The position numbers and the translations under genes were made by a program. The notes under the pieces are model-generated. The model was not told the DNA's origin, searched no databases, and saw nothing but the letters and a program-made list of their open reading frames with translations. Positions 8,842 through 16,989 of a DNA stretch of 39,714 nucleotides are shown one piece after another (the first letter of the stretch is position 1; each line of letters opens with the position of its first letter). This DNA comes from Bacteroidales bacterium UBA6267. GTDB taxonomy: Bacteria > Bacteroidota > Bacteroidia > Bacteroidales > UBA1556. Location: positions 1 to 39,714 of the forward strand of contig DJVB01000022.1 of NCBI GenBank assembly GCA_002440745.1, in the 5' to 3' direction.

Positions 8842-10962
8842 TTACACCTTCCGTATCAACTTCAGATTAATCCTTTTGGCTGAAACATCTAATCCAATAA
8901 TTTCCACCTCAAGGAAATCGTTGATGCTCACAATTTCATGCGGGTCAGAAACAAATCTATCTGCCATATTCGAAATATGAATCAAACCGTCTTGGTGAAC
9001 CCCCAAATCCACAAAGGCCCCAAAACCAGTGATATTCGTAACGACTCCATTTATGGTCATGCCTTCTTTTAAATCTTCTATTCGGTGAACTTCTTTACTA
9101 AATTCCATCTGCCGAAGCCGCTTTCGTGGATCTCGATTTGGCTTTTTTAGCTCTTCGATAATGTCGTTTATTGTTTGTAAACCAATACTTTCTGTGATGT
9201 ATTTTTCGGGTTGTAAGGAGTTTAAAACTGGCTCGTTGCGAATTAGTTCTGCAACCTTTAGCTTAGCGTCCTTAGCGATTTTTTCCACAATGAAATAGGA
9301 TTCAGGATGCACGGCGGTTTCGTCAAGTGGGTTAGCACTATTGCGCACACGGATAAAGCCTGCCGCTTGCTCGAAGGCTTTAGGCCCTAATTTTGGCACT
9401 TTGAGGAGTTGGTCTCGGGAAACGAAACTGCCGTTTTGATTGCGAAACTCAACAATATTTCTTGACACCGTTTCACCAATGCCTGACACGTATTGCAGTA
9501 GCTCAGCACTTGCTGTGTTCAAATCCACGCCGACCCGATTCACGCAGCTAATTACCACGTCATCAAGTCGTTGCTTAAGTTCTTTTTGGTCCACATCGTG
9601 CTGATATTGCCCCACACCAATTGCTTTAGGGTCTATTTTTACAAGCTCTGCCAGAGGGTCAGCAAGACGCCGCCCAATGGAAACAGCTCCCCTGACGGTG
9701 ATGTCGTATTGAGGAAATTCGCGCCTTGCTGCAGGTGAAGCGGAGTAAACTGAGGCGCCACTTTCGTTAACCATCACGGCAGTTAAGGGCTTATGAAAAC
9801 GAATTTTGCTCAGAAAATGTTCTGTTTCGCGTCCTGCTGTTCCATTTCCTATGGCAATCACATCAATATTGAATTGCTGAACTAAGGAGTTCAATTTTTT
9901 CATTGCCAAGGAGGTTTCTCTTTGTGGCGGATGTGGGTAAATGGTTTCATTGTGAAGTAGTTGGCCGTTTTCGTCAAGGCAAACCACCTTACAACCGGTT
10001 CTGAATCCGGGATCAATGGCAAGGATGCGTTTTTGAGGCATCGGAGGCAACATCAGCAGTTGCTCCAAATTTTTTCCAAAAACATCAATTGCAGTTTTGT
10101 CGGCCTTTGTTTTCAAATCTGTTCGCAATTCAGTTTCCAAAGAAGGAGCTAATAAACGTTTATAGGAGTCGTTGATAATGTGGCTTATAAGTTCGGGATT
10201 TGCGGAGTCTTTTTTCAAAATTATTCTTTCGATTATTTCCAAAGCTTCTTCGGAATCGGGCTGAATTTTTATGCGGAGAATGCCTTCTTTTTCACCTCTA
10301 AAAAGCGCTAACAGCCGATGAGATGTGGATTTGAAAACCGGCTCAGCAAAATCATAATAGTTTCTGTAAACATTTTCTGCGTCCTCTGCATTTTTAATTA
10401 TAGCCGATTGAATCACACTCTTCCGATTAAAAAGATTGCGCAGCCGATTTCTTACGGCAATATTTTCACTTATCCACTCGGCAGCAATATAACCGGCATA
10501 CTCTATCGCCTGAGAGGTATTCTCCGCTTTGTCCTTTCCCACATAGTTTATGGCGATTTGTTCGGTGCGATTGGTTTTTTGAGCCATAATTGATGCAGCA
10601 AGAGGCTCTAACCCCATGGATCGCGCTTTTTCAGCTTTTGTGTTGCGCTTTGGTTTATAGGGCAAGTAAATGTCTTCGAGAGTTGTTTCGTCGTAGCAAT
10701 TAATTATTTCATCTTCTAACTCGGGGGTTAACTTACCTAACTCACGTATCGTGTTGATAATAAATTCTTTGCGATGAATTATTGCTTTTAATTTTGTTAG
10801 GGCATCCCGAATTGAGCTAATTTGTACTTCATCGAGATTTCCTGTAGCCTCTTTTCGGTAACGAGCTAAAAAGGGGATAGTTGCGCCATCTTCCAATAAT
10901 TTGATTGTATTTGCCACCTGTTTTGGGGCAATATTTACTTGTTGAGCTATAATTTCAAACAT
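8842..10962 (-). CDS. tex: Tex-family RNA-binding transcription accessory protein
   Basis: The 706-residue protein matches Tex/YhgF in length and layout. It has an N-terminal helical Tex domain (IPFLARYRKEATGNLDE), a YqgF/RNase H-like domain (ILAIDPGFRTGCKV, about residue 315 on), helix-hairpin-helix segments (NTASAELLQYVSGIGETVSR and VSRDQLLKVPKLGPKAFEQ), and a C-terminal S1 RNA-binding domain (GVVTNITGFGAFVDLGVHQD, GLIHIS). Tex homologues bind nucleic acid and relate to eukaryotic Spt6. In bacteria they affect transcription and gene expression under stress. The gene is monocistronic with its own -7 box. Confidence 0.95.
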   Translation of the reverse strand: MFEIIAQQVNIAPKQVANTIKLLEDGATIPFLARYRKEATGNLDEVQISSIRDALTKLKAIIHRKEFIINTIRELGKLTPELEDEIINCYDETTLEDIYLPYKPKRNTKAEKARSMGLEPLAASIMAQKTNRTEQIAINYVGKDKAENTSQAIEYAGYIAAEWISENIAVRNRLRNLFNRKSVIQSAIIKNAEDAENVYRNYYDFAEPVFKSTSHRLLALFRGEKEGILRIKIQPDSEEALEIIERIILKKDSANPELISHIINDSYKRLLAPSLETELRTDLKTKADKTAIDVFGKNLEQLLMLPPMPQKRILAIDPGFRTGCKVVCLDENGQLLHNETIYPHPPQRETSLAMKKLNSLVQQFNIDVIAIGNGTAGRETEHFLSKIRFHKPLTAVMVNESGASVYSASPAARREFPQYDITVRGAVSIGRRLADPLAELVKIDPKAIGVGQYQHDVDQKELKQRLDDVVISCVNRVGVDLNTASAELLQYVSGIGETVSRNIVEFRNQNGSFVSRDQLLKVPKLGPKAFEQAAGFIRVRNSANPLDETAVHPESYFIVEKIAKDAKLKVAELIRNEPVLNSLQPEKYITESIGLQTINDIIEELKKPNRDPRKRLRQMEFSKEVHRIEDLKEGMTINGVVTNITGFGAFVDLGVHQDGLIHISNMADRFVSDPHEIVSINDFLEVEIIGLDVSAKRINLKLIRKV

Positions 10963-10978
10963 GCAATAAAAATTTGCG

Positions 10979-10986
10979 CAAAAATA
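10979..10986 (-). promoter_or_regulatory. -7 promoter box TATTTTTG for tex
   Basis: The minus strand reads TATTTTTG 16 bases before the tex ATG, predicting a leader of around ten bases. Confidence 0.55.
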
Positions 10987-11107
10987 GAAAAAGCAGGGTT
11001 AGGAGGTTTATGTTATTAAAATGTAAAGCGAAAAAAATAGTTAATGTCTGATACTCATTATAATAGGATTTGGTTAGGTGCAAAAGGGGCATTTTTTCAA
11101 AAAAACA

Positions 11108-11138
11108 TTTGGAGCATAAGAAAAAAGTTCTACTTTTG
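11108..11138 (+). promoter_or_regulatory. Promoter of the tRNA-Lys gene (TTTG, 19-bp spacer, TACTTTTG)
   Basis: TTTG at 11108-11111 and TACTTTTG at 11131-11138 are separated by 19 bp, the best match in the window to the two-part Bacteroidota promoter. Transcription would start about 35-40 bases before the mature tRNA. Confidence 0.75.
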
Positions 11139-11180
11139 CAGCCCTTTACGAGAGGATAAAACCTCAAGATAAATAAGGAT

Positions 11181-11256
11181 GATTCCGTAGCTCAGCTGGT
11201 AGAGCATTTGACTTTTAATCAAAGGGTCCCGAGTTCGAATCTCGGCGGGATCACCA
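11181..11256 (+). tRNA. tRNA-Lys (anticodon UUU)
   Basis: A complete cloverleaf is visible. The acceptor stem GATTCCG pairs with CGGGATC (one T-G pair), the D arm is GCTC...GAGC, the anticodon stem is TTTGA/TCAAA with loop CTTTTAA and anticodon TTT at 11214-11216, and the T arm is CCGAG-TTCGAAT-CTCGG. The discriminator is A and the CCA end is encoded (11254-11256). A hairpin terminator follows directly, so the gene is a single-tRNA unit. Confidence 0.97.
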
Positions 11257-11265
11257 AGAAAACAG

Positions 11266-11297
11266 AAGCCGTTGCAGTTTGTAACGGCTTTTGTTTT
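11266..11297 (+). terminator. Intrinsic terminator after tRNA-Lys
   Basis: The 11-bp stem AAGCCGTTGCA / TGTAACGGCTT (one G-T pair) with a GTT loop is followed by a T-rich run (TTGTTTTA). It lies nine bases after the tRNA CCA. Confidence 0.8.
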
Positions 11298-11306
11298 ATG
11301 ATGTCA

Positions 11307-11341
11307 GGACCAGAGGTCAGTAGTCAGAAGTTAGAGATCAG
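11307..11341. repeat. Degenerate heptanucleotide repeat (AGGTCAG type)
   Basis: Four to five imperfect 7-base units run in phase: AGGTCAG (11314-11320), TAGTCAG, AAGTTAG and AGATCAG, preceded by a partial unit. The same unit forms the cleaner array at the window's right end (39654-39714). This stretch and the following 120 bp hold no gene that I can support. Confidence 0.6.
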
Positions 11342-11466
11342 AGGGGAGGAGGAGGTAGAAAATAGTGATTGCATTCGTAATTTATCCGTTTTCCCAGAAA
11401 GTTGGAATTTTGATTAAAGTCTCATCATTTTTAAAAAGAATATTTTTTCAACAACTTAATTTTCAA

Positions 11467-12123
11467 TTAATCGAAAAATTCCGGATGTGCATTTCTGAGA
11501 AACTGATCATTTTCTCTTGTTTGAGCCAAAAGCAATTCTTTAGGGTTGTTTTCGTAATCTTCAATTGTTATATTGCTTTTGTAAAATGAATCTCTTGAAA
11601 AGTGTGAAATGATTTTGAAGTCCTTTGTTTTCATTGAATTTAAAAATTCTTGAAAAAAAACATTCAATAAATTTGAGTTTAGTTTGAGCTTTTTTTCATC
11701 ATTATATTTAGTTAAGCCTCCAGAATATCCCATAATTATAACAGGTACATTTAGTAGATTGACCAAATCTTTGATTAATTGAACAGTAAGACTCAGGCTT
11801 TTTTCTAATAAATCCTTAAGAACAGTCGAAAGTTGACTCGTTGTATTCGAATAAATAGGAGTTTTGTTTAAAACCAATACTTCTTTCTTGAAATTAGAAA
11901 CAAATGCTCGTTCAAAATACACTCGAGTTGAAAGACCTGCCGGACCTACTAAATACCTACTTTTCTCTTTTTCTATTTGTCCCGGATTATCCGCTATCAG
12001 AATGTATTTGATTTCGTTAGGATTCAACTTATTCCAATCACTATTAAAAACTATCTGGACATTTTCAGAAGGAGAGCATTGTTCTATAATATTCCTTTTA
12101 TAAGTCTCTATAAGATTATGCAT
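11467..12123 (-). CDS. Uracil-DNA glycosylase-superfamily-like protein
   Basis: The 218-residue protein shows the spacing of a family 4/5-like uracil-DNA glycosylase fold. ILIADNPGQIE (about 41-51) sits where motif GExPG-x-x-E falls, and YLVGPAGLSTR (57-67) matches the PFVGxAG region. NKTPIYSN (86-93) fills the N-x-x-K-C-R-P-P position, and SHFSRDSFY near the C-terminus stands where the HPS loop is expected. The usual iron-sulfur cysteines are missing: one cysteine (residue 16) is visible. The catalytic residues are therefore altered, and the real substrate or activity is open. The gene is more A+T rich than its neighbours and stands alone behind the tRNA and a repeat patch, which could fit acquisition by transfer. 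The start is the ATG at 12123. Confidence 0.55.
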   Translation of the reverse strand: MHNLIETYKRNIIEQCSPSENVQIVFNSDWNKLNPNEIKYILIADNPGQIEKEKSRYLVGPAGLSTRVYFERAFVSNFKKEVLVLNKTPIYSNTTSQLSTVLKDLLEKSLSLTVQLIKDLVNLLNVPVIIMGYSGGLTKYNDEKKLKLNSNLLNVFFQEFLNSMKTKDFKIISHFSRDSFYKSNITIEDYENNPKELLLAQTRENDQFLRNAHPEFFD

Positions 12124-12151
12124 GTCATGTTAATTAAGTTTATCAAAAACT

Positions 12152-12172
12152 TCAAAAATAAGAAATTTTTGA
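12152..12172 (-). promoter_or_regulatory. -7 box TATTTTTG within an inverted repeat, upstream of the UDG-like gene
   Basis: The minus strand reads TATTTTTG at 12160-12153. The box lies in the inverted repeat TCAAAAA-(7 nt)-TTTTTGA (12152-12172). The repeat may be an operator, or chance in A+T-rich sequence. Confidence 0.4.
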
Positions 12173-12262
12173 TCAGTATCATTGGTAAAATGGTTTCAGT
12201 AATAATTAGAAGTTTTTTACAGAAACCCAAAAAAAAAATCTCTCAACCCATTAATTTTGTGC

Positions 12263-12270
12263 TATCTTTG
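12263..12270 (+). promoter_or_regulatory. -7 promoter box TATCTTTG for the T9SS cargo gene
   Basis: The plus strand reads TATCTTTG, 43 bases before the ATG at 12313. This placement supports that ATG rather than the far upstream opening of the frame at 11977. Confidence 0.55.
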
Positions 12271-12312
12271 ACATCCTTTTTACTCTTGGAATTATCACTA
12301 AAACACATAATT

Positions 12313-13182
12313 ATGAAGCGAATTACTATTATTTCAGGTTTTATACTCCTCTTTGGGGTTTCCATCTTTGGGCAGAATCTCTTTTCTCCCGATAAACAAT
12401 GGAATGTCCGTTTTACAGGCTTTAGCTGGTTCGTTACTTATTCCACTGAAATTTACAAGATTGATGGCGATTCCACAGTCAATTCAAAGTCTTACCAAAA
12501 ACTCTGGGCCTCCTTTGATTCTCTTTCCACTTGGTCTTATCAGGGGTTGGTGAGGGAAGAAGGTAAGAAAGTGTATTTTATTCCAGCGGACAGAAGCGAA
12601 GGGTTGCTCTATGATTTTGATTTAGAAATTGGAGATACTGCCCGAGTGGTCAACTTAAATTTTGATAATATTCCTGTGCAAATCATTGACAAAGACACGA
12701 TTACGCTATTTGGTAAACAGCGTGTACGTTGGCATATTAGCCATGAATCGTATTATGCGGAATATTGGATTGAAGGAATTGGAAGCAGCAATGGTCCTAT
12801 TCATACCAAATTTTATTATAATATGAATTGCCCTACATGGGAGTTATTATGCCTCCATCAGAATGATTCTCTGTTGTATATGCTGAATAGTCAAATAGGT
12901 TGCTATCAATCCAATGTTGGTATGGAAGAAATAGAAGCTCAAAATAGTATTGATTTTTGGCCAAATCCGGTGAAAAAAGGGAATGCAGTCAGAGTTGATT
13001 TTGGTTTTGAGCCCAATCAAGTTGAAATGATAAATTCCTCAGGCAAAGTAGTTTATGTTGCTGCTGAATTGACTCAGAATAGTTTACAGATAGAAACAAA
13101 TAGTTTAGCGACAGGCTTGTATCTTATAAGAGTTATTAATCAGGAGAATAAGACTCAGATTTTAAAGCTGATTGTTAATTAG
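12313..13182 (+). CDS. Secreted protein with C-terminal T9SS (type A) sorting domain
   Basis: The 289-residue protein begins with a clear signal peptide (MKRITIISGFILLFG...IFGQ) and ends in a type IX secretion sorting domain: FWPNPVKKGNAVRVDF, then the strand VEMINSSGKVVY, then LATGLYLIRV and a lysine-containing tail. Such domains carry cargo across the outer membrane and are usually cleaved or anchored. The middle (about residues 25-200) is rich in Trp, Tyr and Ser and looks like a beta-sandwich, but I recognise no enzyme family. The frame is open from 11977, but that part overlaps the opposite-strand gene and precedes the promoter box, so the ATG at 12313 is used. Confidence 0.85.
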   Translation: MKRITIISGFILLFGVSIFGQNLFSPDKQWNVRFTGFSWFVTYSTEIYKIDGDSTVNSKSYQKLWASFDSLSTWSYQGLVREEGKKVYFIPADRSEGLLYDFDLEIGDTARVVNLNFDNIPVQIIDKDTITLFGKQRVRWHISHESYYAEYWIEGIGSSNGPIHTKFYYNMNCPTWELLCLHQNDSLLYMLNSQIGCYQSNVGMEEIEAQNSIDFWPNPVKKGNAVRVDFGFEPNQVEMINSSGKVVYVAAELTQNSLQIETNSLATGLYLIRVINQENKTQILKLIVN

Positions 13183-13201
13183 TTTCTACAAGGTAAGGAA
13201 A

Positions 13202-14968
13202 TCAATCCTCTGATAAGTCTCTGAGAAGGTTTCGATATTCAGCAAAGAAATTGGCTCGGCTGATAAATCCAACGTATTTCCCGTTTTCCACCACAGGTAT
13301 ATTATAGATTTGATGGTCAGATAGTTCCTGCGCCACACGCTCCATTGTGTCACCTTTTTGAACTGTAAACTCAGGATAGCTGATAAGCTCACTGATTTTT
13401 ATCTTGTCGTAAAGTTTTGGTTTAAAGATAACTTTCCGAACATCTGCAAAATGCACTATACCAATTAGTTTCCGATTTTTATCCACCACCGGAAATACTG
13501 ATCTATCAGATTCGGAAATGATGTTTACTAAGTCGCCGAGCAAACTATCAGGATGGATAGTTTTAAAATCAGTTTCTATAATCTTTTCTAAATCAATAAG
13601 TTTAAGCGTGTTTTTATCCGCATGATGGGTCATAAGTTGTCCACGTTGGGCAAGCTGATAGGTGTAAACGGAGTTGGTTATAAATGCTCTTGTGGTGATA
13701 TAGGAAATGACTGAAACTAACATAAGTGGCACCAACATTTGATAGCCTCCACTGATTTCGGCAATGAGGAAAATGGCGGTTAGCGGTGCTTGCAAAACTC
13801 CGGCAATTGTGCCGGCCATTGCTACTAAAGTGAAATTTGCAACCGGAATATCCATACCTAACTGGTTGAGAACTAATGCGAACAAAAGCCCGACTAAGGA
13901 GCCCATAAATAGAGTGGGGGCGAAGATACCTCCAACACCTCCTGCTGCAAAAGTCAAACTTGTGGCAAAGGATTTCACTAAAATAATTCCGAAGATTATG
14001 AGGGCACTTGTCCAAAATCCGGAAGAAAAATCGCTAAACAAACTGCTCTGCCAAACAAATTCCGAATTACCTTTTAGTGCTTCATTTATTACTTCATATC
14101 CCTCACCATAAAGTGCTGGAAAAAAGAAGATTAGCATTCCTAATGATATTCCGGCTAAAAGGAGCTTAGTGTATAAATTCTTGATTTTTCCAAATACCTT
14201 TTGAGTGAAAATATAAACTTTTGTAAAATATACCGATATTAAACCTGCCGCAACCCCGAGTAGCACATACATCGGTAAATCGGCCATATTGAAAGGTTCT
14301 TTGAAGTCGAAATGATAAAGGACATCAGGGCCAAGAAAGAGGTAACTTGTCAGCACAGCGGCTACAGAGGAGATGAGCAAAGGCAATACAGAGCCAATGG
14401 TTAAGTCAATCATTATCACTTCCATAGCGAAAACAATTCCAGCAACCGGTGCCTTGAAAATGGCAGCCATTGCTCCTGTACAAGCTGCGCCAAGAAGGAT
14501 AATTATTTGTTTGTAGTTCAGCCTAAATGCTCTTCCAATTGCCGAACCATAAGCTGCTCCTGTGGCAACTGTCGGACCTTCCAACCCCACCGAACCGCCA
14601 AAACCAACCGTTAGTGCAGAAGTTATGATAGACGAAAACATATTATGCGGCTTGATATGTCCTTTAGTCTGACTGATCGCATAAAGCACGCTCGGGATTC
14701 CGTGTTCCACCTTGATTTTGATAAACCATTTCACAAATAAAATGGCCATAAAAATCCCTATTACAGGATAGACGAAATAGAAATAATGCTGAAAACTGGA
14801 CAAGGATTCGGCTTTCAATAATTGCTGAATCAAGAAAACACTGTTTTTGATTACCACAGCAGCTAATCCTACCGTCAGGCCTACAATGGCGGCGAGAATA
14901 TTCAAAAACTGTTTGTCTGTCAGGTATTTATGACGATTTTCTAATATGTAGTTTATACTTAACTTCAT
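13202..14968 (-). CDS. ClC-family chloride channel or H+/Cl- antiporter with CBS domains
   Basis: The product of 588 residues is a ClC protein. The selectivity-filter region GFGGSVGLEGPTVATGAA carries the gating glutamate in G-L-E-G-P, and GGIFAPTLFMGSLVG supplies the second filter loop. The intracellular position that holds the proton glutamate in antiporters is filled by Glu in IVFAMEVIM, so an exchanger is possible. After the membrane domain come two CBS repeats (around KTIHPDSLLGDLVNIISESD and FTVQKGDTMERVAQELSDHQ) that usually sense nucleotides. The TTG at 14977 is less likely than the ATG at 14968, which is used here. The gene begins 30 bp after trmH on the same strand, so the two are probably cotranscribed. 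Confidence 0.9.
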   Translation of the reverse strand: MKLSINYILENRHKYLTDKQFLNILAAIVGLTVGLAAVVIKNSVFLIQQLLKAESLSSFQHYFYFVYPVIGIFMAILFVKWFIKIKVEHGIPSVLYAISQTKGHIKPHNMFSSIITSALTVGFGGSVGLEGPTVATGAAYGSAIGRAFRLNYKQIIILLGAACTGAMAAIFKAPVAGIVFAMEVIMIDLTIGSVLPLLISSVAAVLTSYLFLGPDVLYHFDFKEPFNMADLPMYVLLGVAAGLISVYFTKVYIFTQKVFGKIKNLYTKLLLAGISLGMLIFFFPALYGEGYEVINEALKGNSEFVWQSSLFSDFSSGFWTSALIIFGIILVKSFATSLTFAAGGVGGIFAPTLFMGSLVGLLFALVLNQLGMDIPVANFTLVAMAGTIAGVLQAPLTAIFLIAEISGGYQMLVPLMLVSVISYITTRAFITNSVYTYQLAQRGQLMTHHADKNTLKLIDLEKIIETDFKTIHPDSLLGDLVNIISESDRSVFPVVDKNRKLIGIVHFADVRKVIFKPKLYDKIKISELISYPEFTVQKGDTMERVAQELSDHQIYNIPVVENGKYVGFISRANFFAEYRNLLRDLSED

Positions 14969-14998
14969 TTTTGTCAATTAGTATTTTTGATAAAAATA

Positions 14999-15790
14999 TT
15001 ACTTGAAATCCCTTTGCCTGCAAGCTTCGAACAATACAATAGCTGTTGATACAGAAACATTTAAAGAATCGGCAATACCCCGCATTGGGATTATCAGATT
15101 AGCTTTGGAAGCATTAATCCATTCTTGAGTGATGCCTGTTGCTTCTGTGCCGGCGATAATGGCTGAAGGTTTCCGAAAATCGGCTTCATGATAGGGAATG
15201 GATGCCTCTAAATAGGTGGAGAATATTTGTATTTTGTTGTTATTTAGATAGTTAATTGCTTCATTGGTTGAAGTGATTACAGTTGGAACGGAGAATACAG
15301 TGCCAAGTGAAGCTCTGATGGCATTTGGATTATAAATATCAGCAAGAGGGTCGCAAAGGATAATTCCATCAATTCCGGCAGCATCGGCAGAACGAAATAT
15401 CGCTCCAATATTTCCGGGTTTTTCTACTCCTTCAATCACTAAAAACAGCGGATTGGAACTGATGGTTAATTGACTAAAACTATGCGATTTAACCTTTGAA
15501 ATGCCCAAAATCCCACCAGAATCTTCCCTATAAGCAATTTTGTTAAAAACGTCTTTGCTCACATGAGATATCTTGGTTTGGCTACCGATTTTATGGAAAA
15601 TTTCATGATCATTGGAAATAAGTTCCTGGCAAATAATGAGTTCCGGAATTTCATAGCCCGAAGCAATTGCTCTCGAAATTTCACGGATTCCTTCAATTAA
15701 AAACAGCCCCTGCTTTTTCCGTTCACTACTTTTTTGCAGTTTCAACAGGTCTTTTATCTTCGGATTTTGCCGGCTTGTGATAATGTTCAT
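14999..15790 (-). CDS. TrmH/SpoU-family RNA 2'-O-methyltransferase
   Basis: The 263-residue protein has the SpoU domain order: an N-terminal substrate-binding part (TSRQNPKIKDLLKLQKSSER, QGLFLIEGIREI), then the trefoil-knot SAM domain with VIEGVEKPGNIGAIFRSADA, AIIAGTEATGITQEW and the closing IPMRGIADSLNVSVSTAIVL. These enzymes methylate ribose 2'-OH of guanosine in 23S rRNA or of tRNA, and RlmB is the nearest well-known type. The target base cannot be read from sequence alone, so no symbol is given. It probably forms an operon with the ClC gene. Confidence 0.9.
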   Translation of the reverse strand: MNIITSRQNPKIKDLLKLQKSSERKKQGLFLIEGIREISRAIASGYEIPELIICQELISNDHEIFHKIGSQTKISHVSKDVFNKIAYREDSGGILGISKVKSHSFSQLTISSNPLFLVIEGVEKPGNIGAIFRSADAAGIDGIILCDPLADIYNPNAIRASLGTVFSVPTVITSTNEAINYLNNNKIQIFSTYLEASIPYHEADFRKPSAIIAGTEATGITQEWINASKANLIIPMRGIADSLNVSVSTAIVLFEACRQRDFK

Positions 15791-15924
15791 TCCAAATAAA
15801 AATGTATTATTATAAATTGAAATTCAATGTTTTATTCAAAAAACAAAGGATTATTTATGCTTCCATTTAAGGAGGTGCAAATTAAACTAAAAAACTTGCA
15901 TGAATGAGTGAATTGTTAGTATAA

Positions 15925-15953
15925 AAAAAGCCACCCACAAGGGATGGCTTTTC
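15925..15953 (-). terminator. Intrinsic terminator of the lipoprotein gene
   Basis: Read on the minus strand, AAAAGCCA...TGGCTTTTTTT forms a stem with arms at 15945-15952 and 15926-15933, and the seven-T run follows. It lies 20 bases after the stop at 15972. Confidence 0.75.
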
Positions 15954-15971
15954 ATTGGTTTATTCATTTTC

Positions 15972-16799
15972 TTACTGACAGTCGTAGGTGTAAACTTCTA
16001 CATCGGAATAACTGTTATCGAATGCTTTGCGTGTAGCTTTTGAAGGGTAGTTATTGGAATTGTAATCCATAGTAATATTCTCAGATTCGCCGTTTAAAAT
16101 AGAGCCGGTATCATCCTTTTTGGTAACTTTCGTTGGATTATTATTCGAACCAAAACGTCCGTCCATAAATGCCATATAATTTACTCCAATATTGCGATAT
16201 GGATTCTTTTTGGCATCATATTCTACGGTTGTGGTGCTCACTAATTTTAAACTTAAAGATGTCATATCAAATTGTTTATCAATGATTTCCACTAAATTAC
16301 CGTTGTTGTAGCTAAAGGTTTGTTCCATCAAAATAATGGGGAATCCCATTAAAACCATTCCCATTTCAGCTTTAACTAAATCATCGCCATTGAAGGTTAA
16401 CTTATAGGCAGCTTGACGCTCTAATGTGCCATTATTGTCAGCGTAAATAATTGCTGAATCGGGGTGAGTATTGCTTAAATACTTAAACTCAAACTTTACG
16501 TCAAGTGTTCCGCTTGTGTAATTTTCAAAAGTTGAGAGTTTGCCATTAGAATACGAGAATTGTGTGTAGGTGTTGTCGCTACCGCCAAGACTGTCATATT
16601 CAGTGAATTTAGTAACTTGATGGTCAGCGTTATACTCAACCAACATGTAGTGGTCGCCGAAGTCCACCTTATTGAAGAAACAGGTTTGGTTGGTCGGAGT
16701 GGGATTTGTGTTGTCATCATCATCGTTGTCTTTTTTACAACTCCAAGTAGTTAACGAAATGCTAATCAGCATCAATAATACAATTTTAAAGTTTTTCAT
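15972..16799 (-). CDS. Surface-type lipoprotein with repeated tyrosine-rich strands
   Basis: The 275-residue protein has a lipoprotein signal peptide with cysteine in TTWSCKK, followed at once by an acidic run (CKKDNDDDDN). An acidic stretch at this place is the lipoprotein export signal that sends Bacteroidota lipoproteins to the cell surface. The body consists of beta-strand motifs of the form VEYNADHQVTKFTEYDS, FSYSNGKLSTFENY and FSYNNGNLVEIIDKQ, a pattern of YD-like repeats seen in lipoproteins of unknown function (DUF4595-like). No enzyme motif is visible. It is monocistronic between a terminator and the possible promoter box at 16921-16928. Confidence 0.8.
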   Translation of the reverse strand: MKNFKIVLLMLISISLTTWSCKKDNDDDDNTNPTPTNQTCFFNKVDFGDHYMLVEYNADHQVTKFTEYDSLGGSDNTYTQFSYSNGKLSTFENYTSGTLDVKFEFKYLSNTHPDSAIIYADNNGTLERQAAYKLTFNGDDLVKAEMGMVLMGFPIILMEQTFSYNNGNLVEIIDKQFDMTSLSLKLVSTTTVEYDAKKNPYRNIGVNYMAFMDGRFGSNNNPTKVTKKDDTGSILNGESENITMDYNSNNYPSKATRKAFDNSYSDVEVYTYDCQ

Positions 16800-16920
16800 G
16801 GTTAAAAATTTAGTTTATGAATAGTTTTATAGATAAAAAATTTCTAAAAGGTTGTACATTTGTTTATAATGAAACATCCTGCTTAAACGAGTTTATTAAA
16901 AACAAATTGCTTTGACGTTG

Positions 16921-16928
16921 CAAAGTTA
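16921..16928 (-). promoter_or_regulatory. Possible -7 box TAACTTTG for the lipoprotein gene
   Basis: The minus strand reads TAACTTTG 122 bases before the ATG at 16799, which implies a leader of over 100 bases. The long distance makes this less sure than the other boxes. Confidence 0.35.
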
Positions 16929-16989
16929 AAAAAGTTAACAAGCTGTGTTAAGAATTTGTTACCAGCAAATGTAAAATAACCTAAAACGA

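Noticed and set aside
11977..12312. N-terminal extension of the T9SS cargo protein at 12313
   Set aside because: It overlaps the opposite-strand UDG-like gene, has no signal peptide, and lies mostly before the -7 box at 12263-12270.
13764..14111. Plus-strand frame opposite the ClC gene
   Set aside because: It mirrors the conserved ClC coding sequence and has no start context or family match.
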